From contig JACJGO010000019.1 of NCBI GenBank assembly GCA_014163555.1, forward strand, positions 1-64,000: 64,000 bases of DNA. Reading direction: 5' to 3'. The stretch comes from Flavisolibacter longurius. GTDB taxonomy: Bacteria; Bacteroidota; Bacteroidia; Chitinophagales; Chitinophagaceae. Numbering within the stretch: position 1 is the first letter of the stretch; each line of letters opens with the position of its first letter. Below the pieces are notes generated by a model that saw nothing but the letters and a program-made list of their open reading frames with translations, was not told the origin of the DNA and did no database searches. Made by a program: the position numbers and the translations under genes. Below are positions 42,001-50,700 of this stretch, piece by piece.

Positions 42001-42160
42001 TATTAACAGCGTGCCACTATACTTGTTTAAAACACCACTGTCGGCGGCGTTTTGTGCCAGCACCTACGATCGATCGTAGGTGCACTTTCTCGATGCTGCC
42101 GGTGATGTGGCTGTAGGGGAGGGAGAAGGGTTGACTCAGATACCCTATAACTTGCCGGGC
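41995..42160 (+). repeat. Hairpin repeat R1, copy I (divergent)
   Basis: Shares the terminal motifs (GCTGGGCTATTAACAGCG at left, CCCTATAACTTGCCGGGC at right), but the internal hairpin is replaced by a different perfect 24-nt palindrome at 42060-42083 (GCACCTACGATC and its complement). It abuts H2 head to tail. Confidence 0.55.
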
Positions 42161-42422
42161 AAGGTGTGAAGCTGTAGATTACTAACTTCTGCTTCTTCGC
42201 TAACCTCTTAGTCGTTAAGCGCAAGCAATAGGCCTCTAACATCCTAAAATAGATTGGCGCGAAATCGTGTAATTTCAATTAGTCAACTTATTGCAACTGA
42301 GACTTATTCGGCGGATTTACAAACATTTTACATATCCGGTACATCTTTTTACAATTGAAAAGCGATAAGCTAATGGACAACACATAGCTTCAATGTATTG
42401 TTTCACCCCATCATTTATTGCC

Positions 42423-43448
42423 ATGAAAATCTATATTCTTGCTTTTTTGCTCCTGTTCACGGTTTTCTCATCTTTTCTTCTCCCGGGTAGCCATCCAGAC
42501 CCAAAAACAGAGACGTCTGGAACAGCAAAGATTGTTTTTAAATCGACTGATGGCGGACAAACCTGGCAGGACATCAGCCAAGGGTTGCCCGAAAATTTGC
42601 AGGTTGATAGCCTCGGGGGAAACAGCTTTTTTGCAAATGATAAAGGACTGTTTTTGAGGGTTGGAAACGGACTCTATCACAGTACACCTACTGCCACAGC
42701 CCCCTTTTGGACCAAAAAGATGTTCCCTGCCGTACAGAGCCGCATTGCCCCCGGCAAGTCCGAAAAATTTCACTGGGGTGTAAACTTGAAAACAACAAAC
42801 GGAACGAGTGTATGGTCGCCGATATTCGAGAATTTTCACGAGCCACGAATTCGCAGCGTTTTTGAGACGGCCGGCGGTGCAATTTTCATCGGCACCGACA
42901 GAGGCCTTTTTAAAACCGGCAACAATGGAAAAACCTGGAAACATGTCTATGCCGGAGGCTTGGTTGGACATTTGGCAGAGTCGGATCGCGTACTGTTGGT
43001 GACCAGTATGAGAAGGATCATAAGATCGACCGATGGTGGCGAAACCTGGGCGCCGACGGTCAGTGAAGACAATGTGGCTTTCGATGTAAAACCGATCATA
43101 GGTGGATTCGCTGCTATCACATCTACTTCAGAGTCGGATACCAGGAGGCTAAGTACATCCTACGACGGCGGAAAAACCTGGCAGTCCATTCATTCCGGCC
43201 TTCGGGACAAAGTTGTTATTGATTCTATATGGCGTACCTGGGACGATCGCCCCAGTATGCAAGCCTTCATGACTTCAATTACCCAGGTTGGTGAGGCCTT
43301 CTTTTGTACGCATCCTGACGGCATTTTCAAATCATCTGACAAGGGAAAAACATGGAACTTATTACTTCCTTCTGTAGACGATAAAAGCTTCGGTTTATTT
43401 GTTTCAGGCAACGTAATTTATGCCATTCGCAGCAGGGGGGGATGTTGA
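42423..43448 (+). CDS. Secreted BNR/Asp-box repeat protein (sialidase-like propeller)
   Basis: A 341-aa exported protein (signal 1-21). It has at least five Asp-box motifs of S-x-D-G-G-x-T-W type: STDGGQTWQDI, TGNNGKTWKHV, STDGGETWAPT, SYDGGKTWQSI and SSDKGKTWNLL. These mark a beta-propeller of the sialidase/VPS10/photosystem-stability-factor superfamily. There is no FRIP or other catalytic Arg signature, so sialidase activity is not supported; a binding or structural role is likely. The ATG at 42423 is preferred because the leader begins there. Confidence 0.85.
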   Translation: MKIYILAFLLLFTVFSSFLLPGSHPDPKTETSGTAKIVFKSTDGGQTWQDISQGLPENLQVDSLGGNSFFANDKGLFLRVGNGLYHSTPTATAPFWTKKMFPAVQSRIAPGKSEKFHWGVNLKTTNGTSVWSPIFENFHEPRIRSVFETAGGAIFIGTDRGLFKTGNNGKTWKHVYAGGLVGHLAESDRVLLVTSMRRIIRSTDGGETWAPTVSEDNVAFDVKPIIGGFAAITSTSESDTRRLSTSYDGGKTWQSIHSGLRDKVVIDSIWRTWDDRPSMQAFMTSITQVGEAFFCTHPDGIFKSSDKGKTWNLLLPSVDDKSFGLFVSGNVIYAIRSRGGC

Positions 43449-43744
43449 AAAACTCAGGGTAACAACCTTCATCCAGTGGGTGAGGGTTTCCCCGAGCGGC
43501 GGATACGGTCTTGCATGACGATAGTTTGTTGGTTTATGAACCCGGTTTAGAACGAACAGGAAAAAAGTAAGTAAAAACAAAAGACTAAAATAATACTGAC
43601 TTAAACCAGAATGCTTTCAAATGGACAACAGATCTAACTCTTGCAATTGTAGTACATGAATTTGATTTTTAAGGAGAGAATATGCATACTCATCAAAGTC
43701 GATAATAAATAAAGTTAGCGCTACTTCGAAAAAGAAGGAGTTCA
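43449..43744. other. Non-coding stretch, nothing recognised
   Basis: About 300 bases after the Asp-box gene. Short frames only; no repeat until 43745. Confidence 0.4.
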
Positions 43745-43972
43745 TACTGGCCAAGCAGAATCGAGCGCTTCTACCTACTATAGAACGTAGGTTTGTTCCT
43801 GTATTTGATAGTTGTTGAAAACGAGGCTGATATGTGACCGGACAGTTATCGAACACAAATATGAAATGAAGTTCAGGAGATAGGTTGCACAATATCAATG
43901 TTTTATTTAGCCAAGCATGATCAATTCCACTAATAAGGTGTTCGATAACTGTTCGGCCACCTCCACCTGACT
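43745..43972 (+). repeat. Repeat R2, copy J0
   Basis: The best-preserved R2 copy. The arms 43836-43856 and 43938-43958 are complementary at 19 of 21 positions and enclose about 80 bases. It is followed directly by R1 copies J1 and J2. Confidence 0.65.
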
Positions 43973-44137
43973 TGGCTAAGTGTAAAGTACCGGGTTTTCT
44001 ACGAATGTCATCCTTGAGCAAATTGAGAAGGCTGACCTACGTTACACCGAAGGTGCAGGCGCTCGATTCTGCCAAAGGTGTTAGTGGATAGGAGGGATGA
44101 ATTTGCTATGTTTAGATTCTTAATTATTTGCCGGGCT
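43972..44137 (+). repeat. Hairpin repeat R1, copy J1
   Basis: Left end GGCTAAGTGTAAAGTACCGG, hairpin region 44022-44067 with loop ACGTTACACCGA, right end ATTCTTAATTATTTGCCGGG. The right arm GGTGCAGGCGCTCG is of the copy E subtype. Confidence 0.75.
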
Positions 44138-44297
44138 AGTTACAGAGTACCATCTTTTAGATTTCCTCGAGTTAAACATAGAATAGAGGACGTCAACCTT
44201 CGGTGTAACGAAGGTTGACGTCCTCTACTTTCCCATAAATGCGACTGGATAGGAGGATTCATTTTTCCATTGCAGATACTTGCCACCTTGCCAGATC
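44130..44297 (+). repeat. Hairpin repeat R1, copy J2 (perfect 19-bp hairpin, inverted loop)
   Basis: The arms 44184-44202 and 44209-44227 are perfectly complementary (19 bp) around loop GTGTAA. The loop and adjacent bases are the reverse complement of those in copies such as H2. Flanks match copy B1. Confidence 0.8.
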
Positions 44298-44459
44298 CCG
44301 GAATGAATATCATTGCAGCTTGTTATTGATACGCCTGAATAGCGGAGAATTTGCCAAAGCCCGGGTTAGCGAAAAATCAACCCATTCAAAAGAAATCCTT
44401 TACTTGTATAGCAAAAAAGCCCCGAGGAACCGGTGCTTCAAGCTTATGAAAAAAAGAGA

Positions 44460-44759
44460 TTACCATCTGTTTTTGTTGTAGCCGCTGCTGTTGTTAAAAT
44501 TACGGGCAGGTTTGTCCTCTTTTGGTTTAGCTTCCATTACTTTCACCGTTCTTCCTTCTACAGAAGCCTGATCCAGTTCGGCAATGGCTTTTTTCGCTGC
44601 AGTATCATCGCTCATTTCAACAAAGCCAAAGCCTCTTGAACGGCCGGTTTCTCTGTCATTAATAATTTTCGCAGACAATACTTCCCCAAAGGGTGTAAAA
44701 AACTCTCTTAAATCTTCATCCTGTACGTTGAAGCTTAAATTGGAAACATAAATGTTCAT
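44460..44759 (-). CDS. RRM-type RNA-binding protein
   Basis: A 99-aa single-RRM protein. RNP2 is IYVSNLSF and RNP1 is SRGFGFVEM, in the normal beta-alpha-beta order over residues 1-80, followed by a basic/Asn-rich tail (KPARNFNNSSGYNKNRW). Such small RRM proteins are common in Bacteroidota and Cyanobacteria and are often cold- or stress-induced; they bind RNA in the cytosol. It is a single-gene unit with no neighbour on the same strand. Confidence 0.93.
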   Translation of the reverse strand: MNIYVSNLSFNVQDEDLREFFTPFGEVLSAKIINDRETGRSRGFGFVEMSDDTAAKKAIAELDQASVEGRTVKVMEAKPKEDKPARNFNNSSGYNKNRW

Positions 44760-45049
44760 AAACTAATAAATAAAAAAATAAAGAATGCTTGAGATGGCAA
44801 GAAGTAAGAGACTAACTACGATGCAGGGAAAGCAGAATAATTAATGATACTGATGCGAGGCTCAAATTGATAACACGAAGATAGACCTTTTGTTTACAAC
44901 AGTAGCCAAAGCTATCATAAAGTAGTGTTGAACTGTTTTCTTTCTTAGGGTTAAAGGTTAGTTTTGCAAGGCTCCAGCGTGCATTCAGCAACAGTACTAT
45001 CATTCGGTTTTATTTCTGCTGTTTTTTCTTCCATCACAAATAAATCATT

Positions 45050-45322
45050 ATGACTATAGAAGACATTCAAAAATTCCTTGACACTAAAACCTCTGCTGGC
45101 AATGCTTATGTAAAGATAACCTTTAAAAAAAGAGATGCTGTCTGTGGATTGTTTGTAAAAGAGCACAAAGATTACGGTGATCTAAAGGCAAAGAATTTCT
45201 GGCGTATTGTGCCAAAAAGCCAGTTTGATGCTTATCGTCAAACAAAAAATATAGGCCTTGCAAAGATTTTCAGCGGATCTGACTTTACCCGGCTTGTTGT
45301 TAGCAAGGATCCTGTCGCCTAA
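45050..45322 (+). CDS. Small protein of unknown function
   Basis: A 90-aa protein (MTIEDIQKFLDTKTSAGNAY, then KITFKKRDAVCGLFVKE and FWRIVPKSQFDAYRQT). The pattern of a short helix followed by strands with conserved aromatic residues looks like a real folded protein. I recognise no named family. It precedes a second small gene by 51 nt on the same strand, and the two are probably co-transcribed. Confidence 0.7.
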   Translation: MTIEDIQKFLDTKTSAGNAYVKITFKKRDAVCGLFVKEHKDYGDLKAKNFWRIVPKSQFDAYRQTKNIGLAKIFSGSDFTRLVVSKDPVA

Positions 45323-45373
45323 AGGCGCTTTAACAATGAATGGACGTATTTAATTTTTATACTCAATAGATAC

Positions 45374-45697
45374 ATGTACACACAAACGTGGAAAAAGTAT
45401 TTACCTGTAATCCGGATTCTATTAAAAAAAGCAATTATTGAGGATCAAAAACTTCAATTAAATATGTCGGACTTTCAAAAAGCAGCGATTCTGCGGAAAT
45501 CCGGCCATACGTTTACCATTGGGATCAGGGAAGGCAAGAGCGAAACCATCGGACTACTTGGTATTGCAAAAGATCTGTCCGCAGTTCTTTTGTCTTATAC
45601 AGCAGCCAAGGAACTTTTCATGCAGAATGACTATACCATCCGTTTTGACGCGAAATGTCAACTCTCCTTTAAAAAAGTTGCATCCCCATCTCCGTAG
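45374..45697 (+). CDS. Small protein of unknown function
   Basis: A 107-aa protein (WKKYLPVIRILLKKAIIEDQ, then TFTIGIREGKSETIGLLGI and FDAKCQLSFKKVAS). Basic and probably alpha/beta, with no export signal. It follows the 90-aa gene at 45050 with the same orientation, suggesting a two-gene unit. No family is recognised. Confidence 0.65.
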   Translation: MYTQTWKKYLPVIRILLKKAIIEDQKLQLNMSDFQKAAILRKSGHTFTIGIREGKSETIGLLGIAKDLSAVLLSYTAAKELFMQNDYTIRFDAKCQLSFKKVASPSP

Positions 45698-45906
45698 CCA
45701 GTCGTTACCAGTCTTGAAGTAATTGTAGAATAACAATTCAGAAAACCGAAGACTTGCTATTCTTATAAAATGCAGACTTCCTATTAGCAGAGTTTTGCCA
45801 GGTGAACAGGCGAGTGGCGAGTTATTCAGGGTTTTCCGGAGGGAAACTGAATAGTGGTGTAAGGAACAATGACAGCCTGCTTATCAATCCAATCCTGGAA
45901 TCATAA

Positions 45907-46092
45907 GTCGTCATAAAAAGAGAGAAAATACTTGCCTACACGGAATTAGCAGGTAAAAGAGTGCGACTTAGCAAAGAAGATAAAGTTATTCTTCCTCTTT
46001 ATTTATTCGGACTTAACGAGCAATGGAGGGAAGCAATCCGGCGGTCAAACCAAAAATTCACTTTGGTGCTTACACCAATGCTTTTATCGTAA
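45907..46092 (+). pseudogene. Small ORF lacking an ATG start
   Basis: An open frame of about 61 codons encodes KREKILAYTELAGKRVRLSK, then EDKVILPLYLFGLNEQWREA and ends LVLTPMLLS. It reads like a real small protein, but the codon where Met is expected is ATA (45913-45915) and no ATG/GTG/TTG precedes the conserved-looking part. A 16-bp inverted repeat starts at its stop codon (46090-46126). It could be a gene with a lost start codon or one using a rare start. Confidence 0.35.
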
Positions 46093-46126
46093 TGGTTTTC
46101 AGCATCTGCTATGCTGAAAACCATTA
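46090..46126. repeat. Perfect 16-bp inverted repeat
   Basis: TAATGGTTTTCAGCAT (46090-46105), 5-nt loop, then its exact complement (46111-46126). No T run follows, so terminator function is uncertain. It overlaps the TAA of the small ORF before it. Confidence 0.6.
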
Positions 46127-46376
46127 TGCTAGGCAGGAAGTTATTGCCAGTCCGTTAATCCTGCTTCTTACATCTTCCCAATATATACAGTGCATTGTTT
46201 TGCAAATGAAATACCCTAAAAACAGAAGTAGGCATGTTTCTTTTTTGGAGGCCGCCGCTTATGAGAATGAAACCAGCTAAGAGAAAACGTTCTTATATTT
46301 AATGCAGAGCGTTACCCTTGAAAAAAATTATAACTAAATAAAGGTTGTCAGTAAACTGTACTTTTAATTTATATCA

Positions 46377-46814
46377 ATGAATAAAACCGGACCCATCATA
46401 ATTATCGAAGATGACTTGGATGACCAAGATATTTTAACTGAAATCTTTAAGGAACTGGATTACGGTAACGAGGTAATTTTCTTTGGCGACAGCCTGCAGG
46501 CTTTAGACTTTCTTACAAACACCGAGATAGAGCCTTTCATCGTTCTTTCCGATATAAACATGCCCAAATTAAACGGAATGGAACTACGGGAAAAGGTGCA
46601 CAACAATGAAGATTTGCGAATGAAATCCATTCCCTATCTTTTCTTTTCCACCAGTGCCCAGCAGAAACATGTGATTGACGCTTACTCGCGGTCTATTCAG
46701 GGCTTTTTTGTCAAGCCCACCCGTTATAAGGAACTAAAAAGCCTTATTCAAAAAATAGTTGAATACTGGCTGGAGTGTGAATCGCCTCATTATATCAAAA
46801 ATGCGCAACAATAA
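46377..46814 (+). CDS. CheY-like response regulator
   Basis: A 145-aa single receiver domain. It has the acidic pocket IIEDDLDDQDI, phospho-acceptor Asp59 in IVLSDINMPKLNGM, Ser/Thr in YLFFSTSAQ, and the conserved Lys in GFFVKPTRYKEL. There is no output domain, so it signals through protein contacts. This rcp1/DUF-type receiver group in Bacteroidota is often paired with PAS histidine kinases such as the one at 48646, though here they are 1.8 kb apart. Confidence 0.93.
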   Translation: MNKTGPIIIIEDDLDDQDILTEIFKELDYGNEVIFFGDSLQALDFLTNTEIEPFIVLSDINMPKLNGMELREKVHNNEDLRMKSIPYLFFSTSAQQKHVIDAYSRSIQGFFVKPTRYKELKSLIQKIVEYWLECESPHYIKNAQQ

Positions 46815-46982
46815 TGTTTTATGAACCGGTGAAGGTGTAGCCGGCAGAAGGGCAGCTGCGCAACATGGATGGCCAAAAAGCAGGTCTTGCGATAAACATA
46901 CGACGTTTAACCGACATTACACATCGCCGACATGACGTAAAAGGCGGAGATGAAATTAATTGAGCATTTTCAGCACCCATTG

Positions 46983-47435
46983 TTACTTTGTGTGTATCCC
47001 ACCCCTTAACGTGCCATTTACCACGACAGCTGTTTCCACCTCGAAGTCCAACTCTTTTCCATAAAGTGTGAAATAGATATTTTGTAGCTGGTGCAGTGAT
47101 GCAATCTTTTTCACCACAGGCCTGCGCATGTAGTCGATAAGGTTGTAATCAGGCTCGATGTCCATTTCGGCGCAGACACCTTCCCTGGTGATTAACTGCC
47201 AGAACTTAAAGTAGGAGTGAAACTTAAAATTACACTGCTCCAAAACGGCCTCACTCATCGGCACCGGTTGAATGTCCTGCACAGGGTAAGCCTCATTTTC
47301 CTTGTAACCAATGCCTTCCACACCCACCAGCGATTGGTCGGTAAGTGTTTCGCTGTTACGAATCATGTTTACTCTTTTGAGGCGGTTGTTAACCAAGATA
47401 ATATTCCCGGTTCTTAGTTCGTAGCAGGGGATCAT
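46983..47435 (-). CDS. Conserved hypothetical protein
   Basis: A 150-aa cytosolic protein starting CYELRTGNIILVNNRLKRVN. This (E)LRxGNxVxV start recurs in many Bacteroidota hypothetical proteins of phage or island origin. The segment VEGIGYKENEAYPVQDIQPV is followed by a helix-strand region (FKFHSYFKFWQLITREG). Function is unknown. It is followed upstream (higher coordinates) by another minus-strand gene with a 56-nt gap. Confidence 0.75.
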   Translation of the reverse strand: MIPCYELRTGNIILVNNRLKRVNMIRNSETLTDQSLVGVEGIGYKENEAYPVQDIQPVPMSEAVLEQCNFKFHSYFKFWQLITREGVCAEMDIEPDYNLIDYMRRPVVKKIASLHQLQNIYFTLYGKELDFEVETAVVVNGTLRGGIHTK

Positions 47436-47491
47436 GTTGTTTGTTTACAATGTGAGAGATTATCACCGATTGTTCTTAGCAGATTAATGGC

Positions 47492-47959
47492 TTATTCATG
47501 CATCTGCCGGATGGTGGTGCGCATTTCTACCAGTTCCAGAAGCGACTTTTGCTTTTTTTGCAATTGCGTTGTCAGTTTATCAATCCTCTTTTCCTGTTTT
47601 CTTGTGTCGTCTTTGGCATCACTGGCGTCTTCTGCATCGTTGAGTGCTTTCTTGGCTTTCTTTTTTGCAGATTTTGCATCATCCAAATCACCATTAGTGG
47701 CTTTGTAAGCCTGGTCGCTGCTTTGTTGTGCCGTTCCTTCGGCGTCCGTTTTTGCTTTTGCTGCTTTGGACACGTATCCCGGCAAATTGTTTTGTGCAAT
47801 GGTTAATTCGGCCGTCAATTCGGCTACTTCGTTACTGACTTTTACCAGTTCTTTGTTCAATTTCACCGTGTCGGAAGCCGATTTGTATTTCTGGGAGGCT
47901 GCCGGTAAGGCGGTCATCACGCACATGACGGCCATGAGAAACAGTACATTTCTTTTCAT
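47492..47959 (-). CDS. Secreted coiled-coil protein of unknown function
   Basis: A 155-aa protein with a signal peptide (1-22, MTALPAASQ). The mature part is a long, charged, Ala-rich coiled coil: KLNKELVKVSNEVAELTAEL, an Ala/Lys/Asp-rich middle (DDAKSAKKKAKKALNDAEDA) and IDKLTTQLQKKQKSLLELVE. It is probably periplasmic. No family is recognised. It is co-oriented with the 150-aa gene downstream. Confidence 0.75.
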   Translation of the reverse strand: MKRNVLFLMAVMCVMTALPAASQKYKSASDTVKLNKELVKVSNEVAELTAELTIAQNNLPGYVSKAAKAKTDAEGTAQQSSDQAYKATNGDLDDAKSAKKKAKKALNDAEDASDAKDDTRKQEKRIDKLTTQLQKKQKSLLELVEMRTTIRQMHE

Positions 47960-48118
47960 ATTTATTTTTATTAAGCGAGTGATTAAAAAAAGCGCCGGGA
48001 CTTTTAACGTGTAACCTTGTGAAGGTGTAAAGATGGGAAGGTTATGCTGCTATATAAGGACAATTATCATGCCCCGAATTATAAACAGGGCCTGAACAGA
48101 ATATGCTTGTGTTAATAA

Positions 48119-48388
48119 AAGACACCGCTGAGGGTAGAAGCAAGTTGGTTCATTAAAAATGAGCAAACCACCTTTGTTTACCGGACCCATAAAGGGGCGC
48201 TGCTCATTAATGTTTTTACAATAGAGAAATCCTATTCTGCCCGGAATTCCTGTGCCGCTACCCTGGCGGGATGGCATAAAGACAGTTTGCATTCGTCTTT
48301 TCACGAAGTCTTGCGGGAAGGGGATGGATTCCTCTCCCTTATCATGGTGGAGATAACAGCGGTTACAAAGCAGGTGCCGGCTAGCTGA
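48119..48388 (+). pseudogene. Possible decayed coding sequence
   Basis: A 90-codon frame without a start codon encodes QTTFVYRTHKGALLINVFTI and DGFLSLIMVEITAVTKQVPA, which look protein-like. Short frames before (MLVLIKDTAEG) and after it (RIEEVVAENKRVTATLQ) suggest a frameshifted gene. The opposite strand also has a 146-codon frame (48050-48490) with less protein-like composition. No family can be given. Confidence 0.25.
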
Positions 48389-48645
48389 AGAATTGAAGAA
48401 GTAGTGGCAGAAAACAAAAGAGTCACTGCAACGCTCCAGTAAAACCCTGAAGTATTTGCTGATGCTGCTTCTCATGGACTGCAAAACCAATGCGGAAAAT
48501 CCACCTTTTTCAGATTGGCTACATATTCATTGAAGAAGGAGATATCCGCCTGAGTGTAATCACTTATATTTTTATTTGTCTTTTACATAATTTTACCTAC
48601 AGAAGATTTGAGGTTAACCCTGACCATTTTCTAAAATAATATTGA

Positions 48646-50619
48646 TTGGCTTTGACGAGTCCCTATCCAGGCATTTACCCGTATACATATTTGCCTCACC
48701 TGGCAAACTTCATTCTGGATGAGCACCTTCATGCTTTTGCAGTGGAGCAGCTGCAGTTGGCAAGGCAGTATAATATTCCATTACTTACGTTTTTAAACCA
48801 CCTTTCTGATGAACAGCTCATCGAAATTTCCAAAACTTCTCTTCAGGAAATCCTGGGGTATTTAGCCAATAATAACGCAAGTGAGCAAATAGCTACTTCC
48901 ACGCAAAGGTGGTTGACCAATCAACTGGAAGTAATCGGCAAGTACGATGTCACCGCAGAAGACATTACCCTGATTAATCATGTAAGAGGGAAATCGTTGA
49001 AAAACTTTGCGATGAAACGCTACAGTGATCCTCGGCAGTTACACGGGTTGATGAATGAAATAGATGATTTCTTGTTGGCTGCTACGACTGCTTCTGCCAA
49101 TACCTATATTACTATTTTAAAAGACCAACTGCACGAAGAAGAAGAGTTTCGGTCAAAGCTTTCAAAAGCGCTTCCTGGGTTTATCTATGTTTATGATGTA
49201 CAAAATAAAACAGAAACATTTTCCAATGAGAAGCTGGCCGAGTTATTACGTTATTCCAGCGAGCAAATAAAGCAAAAGAGTCATCAGTTTTATAGAGCGA
49301 TCACCCATGCAGATGATTGGGAAAATGGGGAAAAATGCAGAAGAAATTTTTTGGATGGTGTTGGTTCCATATGTTCTTTTGAGTGCCGTGTGAAGGCTGC
49401 CACAGGCAATTATAAGTGGCTGCGATATTATGAGACCGTACTTCGAAAAGGCCTTACCGGAGAAATAAAAGAAGTCATTGGTGTCGCCTTTGACATCACG
49501 GGCGAAAAAGAAATTAGCGAGGCTCTTGCTATGCGGGAAGAGCAGTTACTAGAAGCACAAAGCATCGCTCATATCGGAAGTTTTGAATGGTATATTTCAG
49601 GTAACAAATCTACCACCAACACGCCGGAGATTTATCGAATTTTTGAGATGCCGCAAATGGAGAGGTTTGAACAGTTCATGCAGCATGTTCACCAAGACGA
49701 TTTGCAAAAGGTAGAAGAGGCTTTGAAGCGATCTTTTCAAACGGGAGATTATGAATGTGTTTATAGGTATTTACGCAACGGAAAGGAAAAGATTATTTGG
49801 TCAAAAGGAGTTGTAGCAATGGAAAACGGCATGCCAATCAAGATGGTGGGCACCGTACAAGATATTACGACCATCAAGCGTATTGAAGAGGAGTTGAAAC
49901 AGAAGACCATTGAACTTGAAAAATCAAACGAAAGTCTGCAGCAGTTTGCTGCCATCGCCAGTCATGACTTAAAAGAGCCACTCAGGAAAATATCTACCTA
50001 CGCCTCCAAAGTCTTACATGCAGAAAAGGATAAACTTGCCGAAGTTTCGTTTGCAGCACTAAACAAAATATCTGACAGTACCGGAAGGCTGCAGAGGATG
50101 GTGGACGACATTTTGCAGTTTTCTTTTATTGACACAGAGCAGCAAAAAACGCATGTAGTCTTAGAAGAAATCCTCGCAGAAGTAAAAGACATGTTATCCG
50201 AGCAGATCCAAACCAAGAAAGCAGAAATTAGCTCCGATGGATTGCCACATGCTTATGTCATCGCGCCGCAAATAAGGCAGCTCTTCCAAAACCTCCTTGC
50301 CAATGCTCTGAAATTTTCCAAAGAAAGTGTGATACCCAGGATCACGATTACTCACACTTACTTGATCGATAAACCAGCAGCAACTGCTATCAATCGAAAG
50401 TTAGAAATCTGTATTGCCGACAATGGAATTGGCTTTGATGAGCGTAAAAGAGAGGACATCTTTGGTCTTTTCTATCGTTTGCATTCGAAAACTCAGTTTG
50501 AAGGAACAGGGTTGGGGCTATCAATATGCAAAAAATTAGTGGACAATCATGGCGGGACCATTACTGCAACAGCAAAGGTAGGCGAAGGCGCAACCTTTAT
50601 TATTCAATTGCCTCAATAA
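48646..50619 (+). CDS. PAS-domain hybrid-type sensor histidine kinase
   Basis: A 657-aa cytosolic kinase. The N-terminal helical domain (about 1-150) is followed by PAS-1 (about 175-285) and PAS-2/PAC (about 295-410), a short coiled coil and HisKA. HisKA has ASHDLKEPLRKISTY with phospho-acceptor His440. HATPase_c has N box LLANALKFSKE, G1 IADNGIGFDERK and G2 EGTGLGLSICKKL. There are no transmembrane segments. The start codon is unusual: an in-frame TGA (48643-48645) lies immediately before TTG 48646, and the first ATG is far inside the N-terminal domain, so TTG at 48646 or 48652 must be used. No partner regulator is adjacent. Confidence 0.9.
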   Translation: MALTSPYPGIYPYTYLPHLANFILDEHLHAFAVEQLQLARQYNIPLLTFLNHLSDEQLIEISKTSLQEILGYLANNNASEQIATSTQRWLTNQLEVIGKYDVTAEDITLINHVRGKSLKNFAMKRYSDPRQLHGLMNEIDDFLLAATTASANTYITILKDQLHEEEEFRSKLSKALPGFIYVYDVQNKTETFSNEKLAELLRYSSEQIKQKSHQFYRAITHADDWENGEKCRRNFLDGVGSICSFECRVKAATGNYKWLRYYETVLRKGLTGEIKEVIGVAFDITGEKEISEALAMREEQLLEAQSIAHIGSFEWYISGNKSTTNTPEIYRIFEMPQMERFEQFMQHVHQDDLQKVEEALKRSFQTGDYECVYRYLRNGKEKIIWSKGVVAMENGMPIKMVGTVQDITTIKRIEEELKQKTIELEKSNESLQQFAAIASHDLKEPLRKISTYASKVLHAEKDKLAEVSFAALNKISDSTGRLQRMVDDILQFSFIDTEQQKTHVVLEEILAEVKDMLSEQIQTKKAEISSDGLPHAYVIAPQIRQLFQNLLANALKFSKESVIPRITITHTYLIDKPAATAINRKLEICIADNGIGFDERKREDIFGLFYRLHSKTQFEGTGLGLSICKKLVDNHGGTITATAKVGEGATFIIQLPQ

Positions 50620-50700
50620 CATTGGGAATATAAATTGATATACTTTATAAGGCTTTAAGGCTTTTGGTTTTTTTTCGCCAGGCATAGCCTGCTTTTTCAA

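Noticed and set aside
46023-46280. An 85-codon plus-strand frame
   Set aside because: It spans a perfect inverted repeat and overlaps the more protein-like frame ending at 46092; no supporting features.
48050-48490. A 146-codon minus-strand frame
   Set aside because: Cys/Ser/Phe-rich with no domain pattern. The opposite strand has a more protein-like, though broken, reading.
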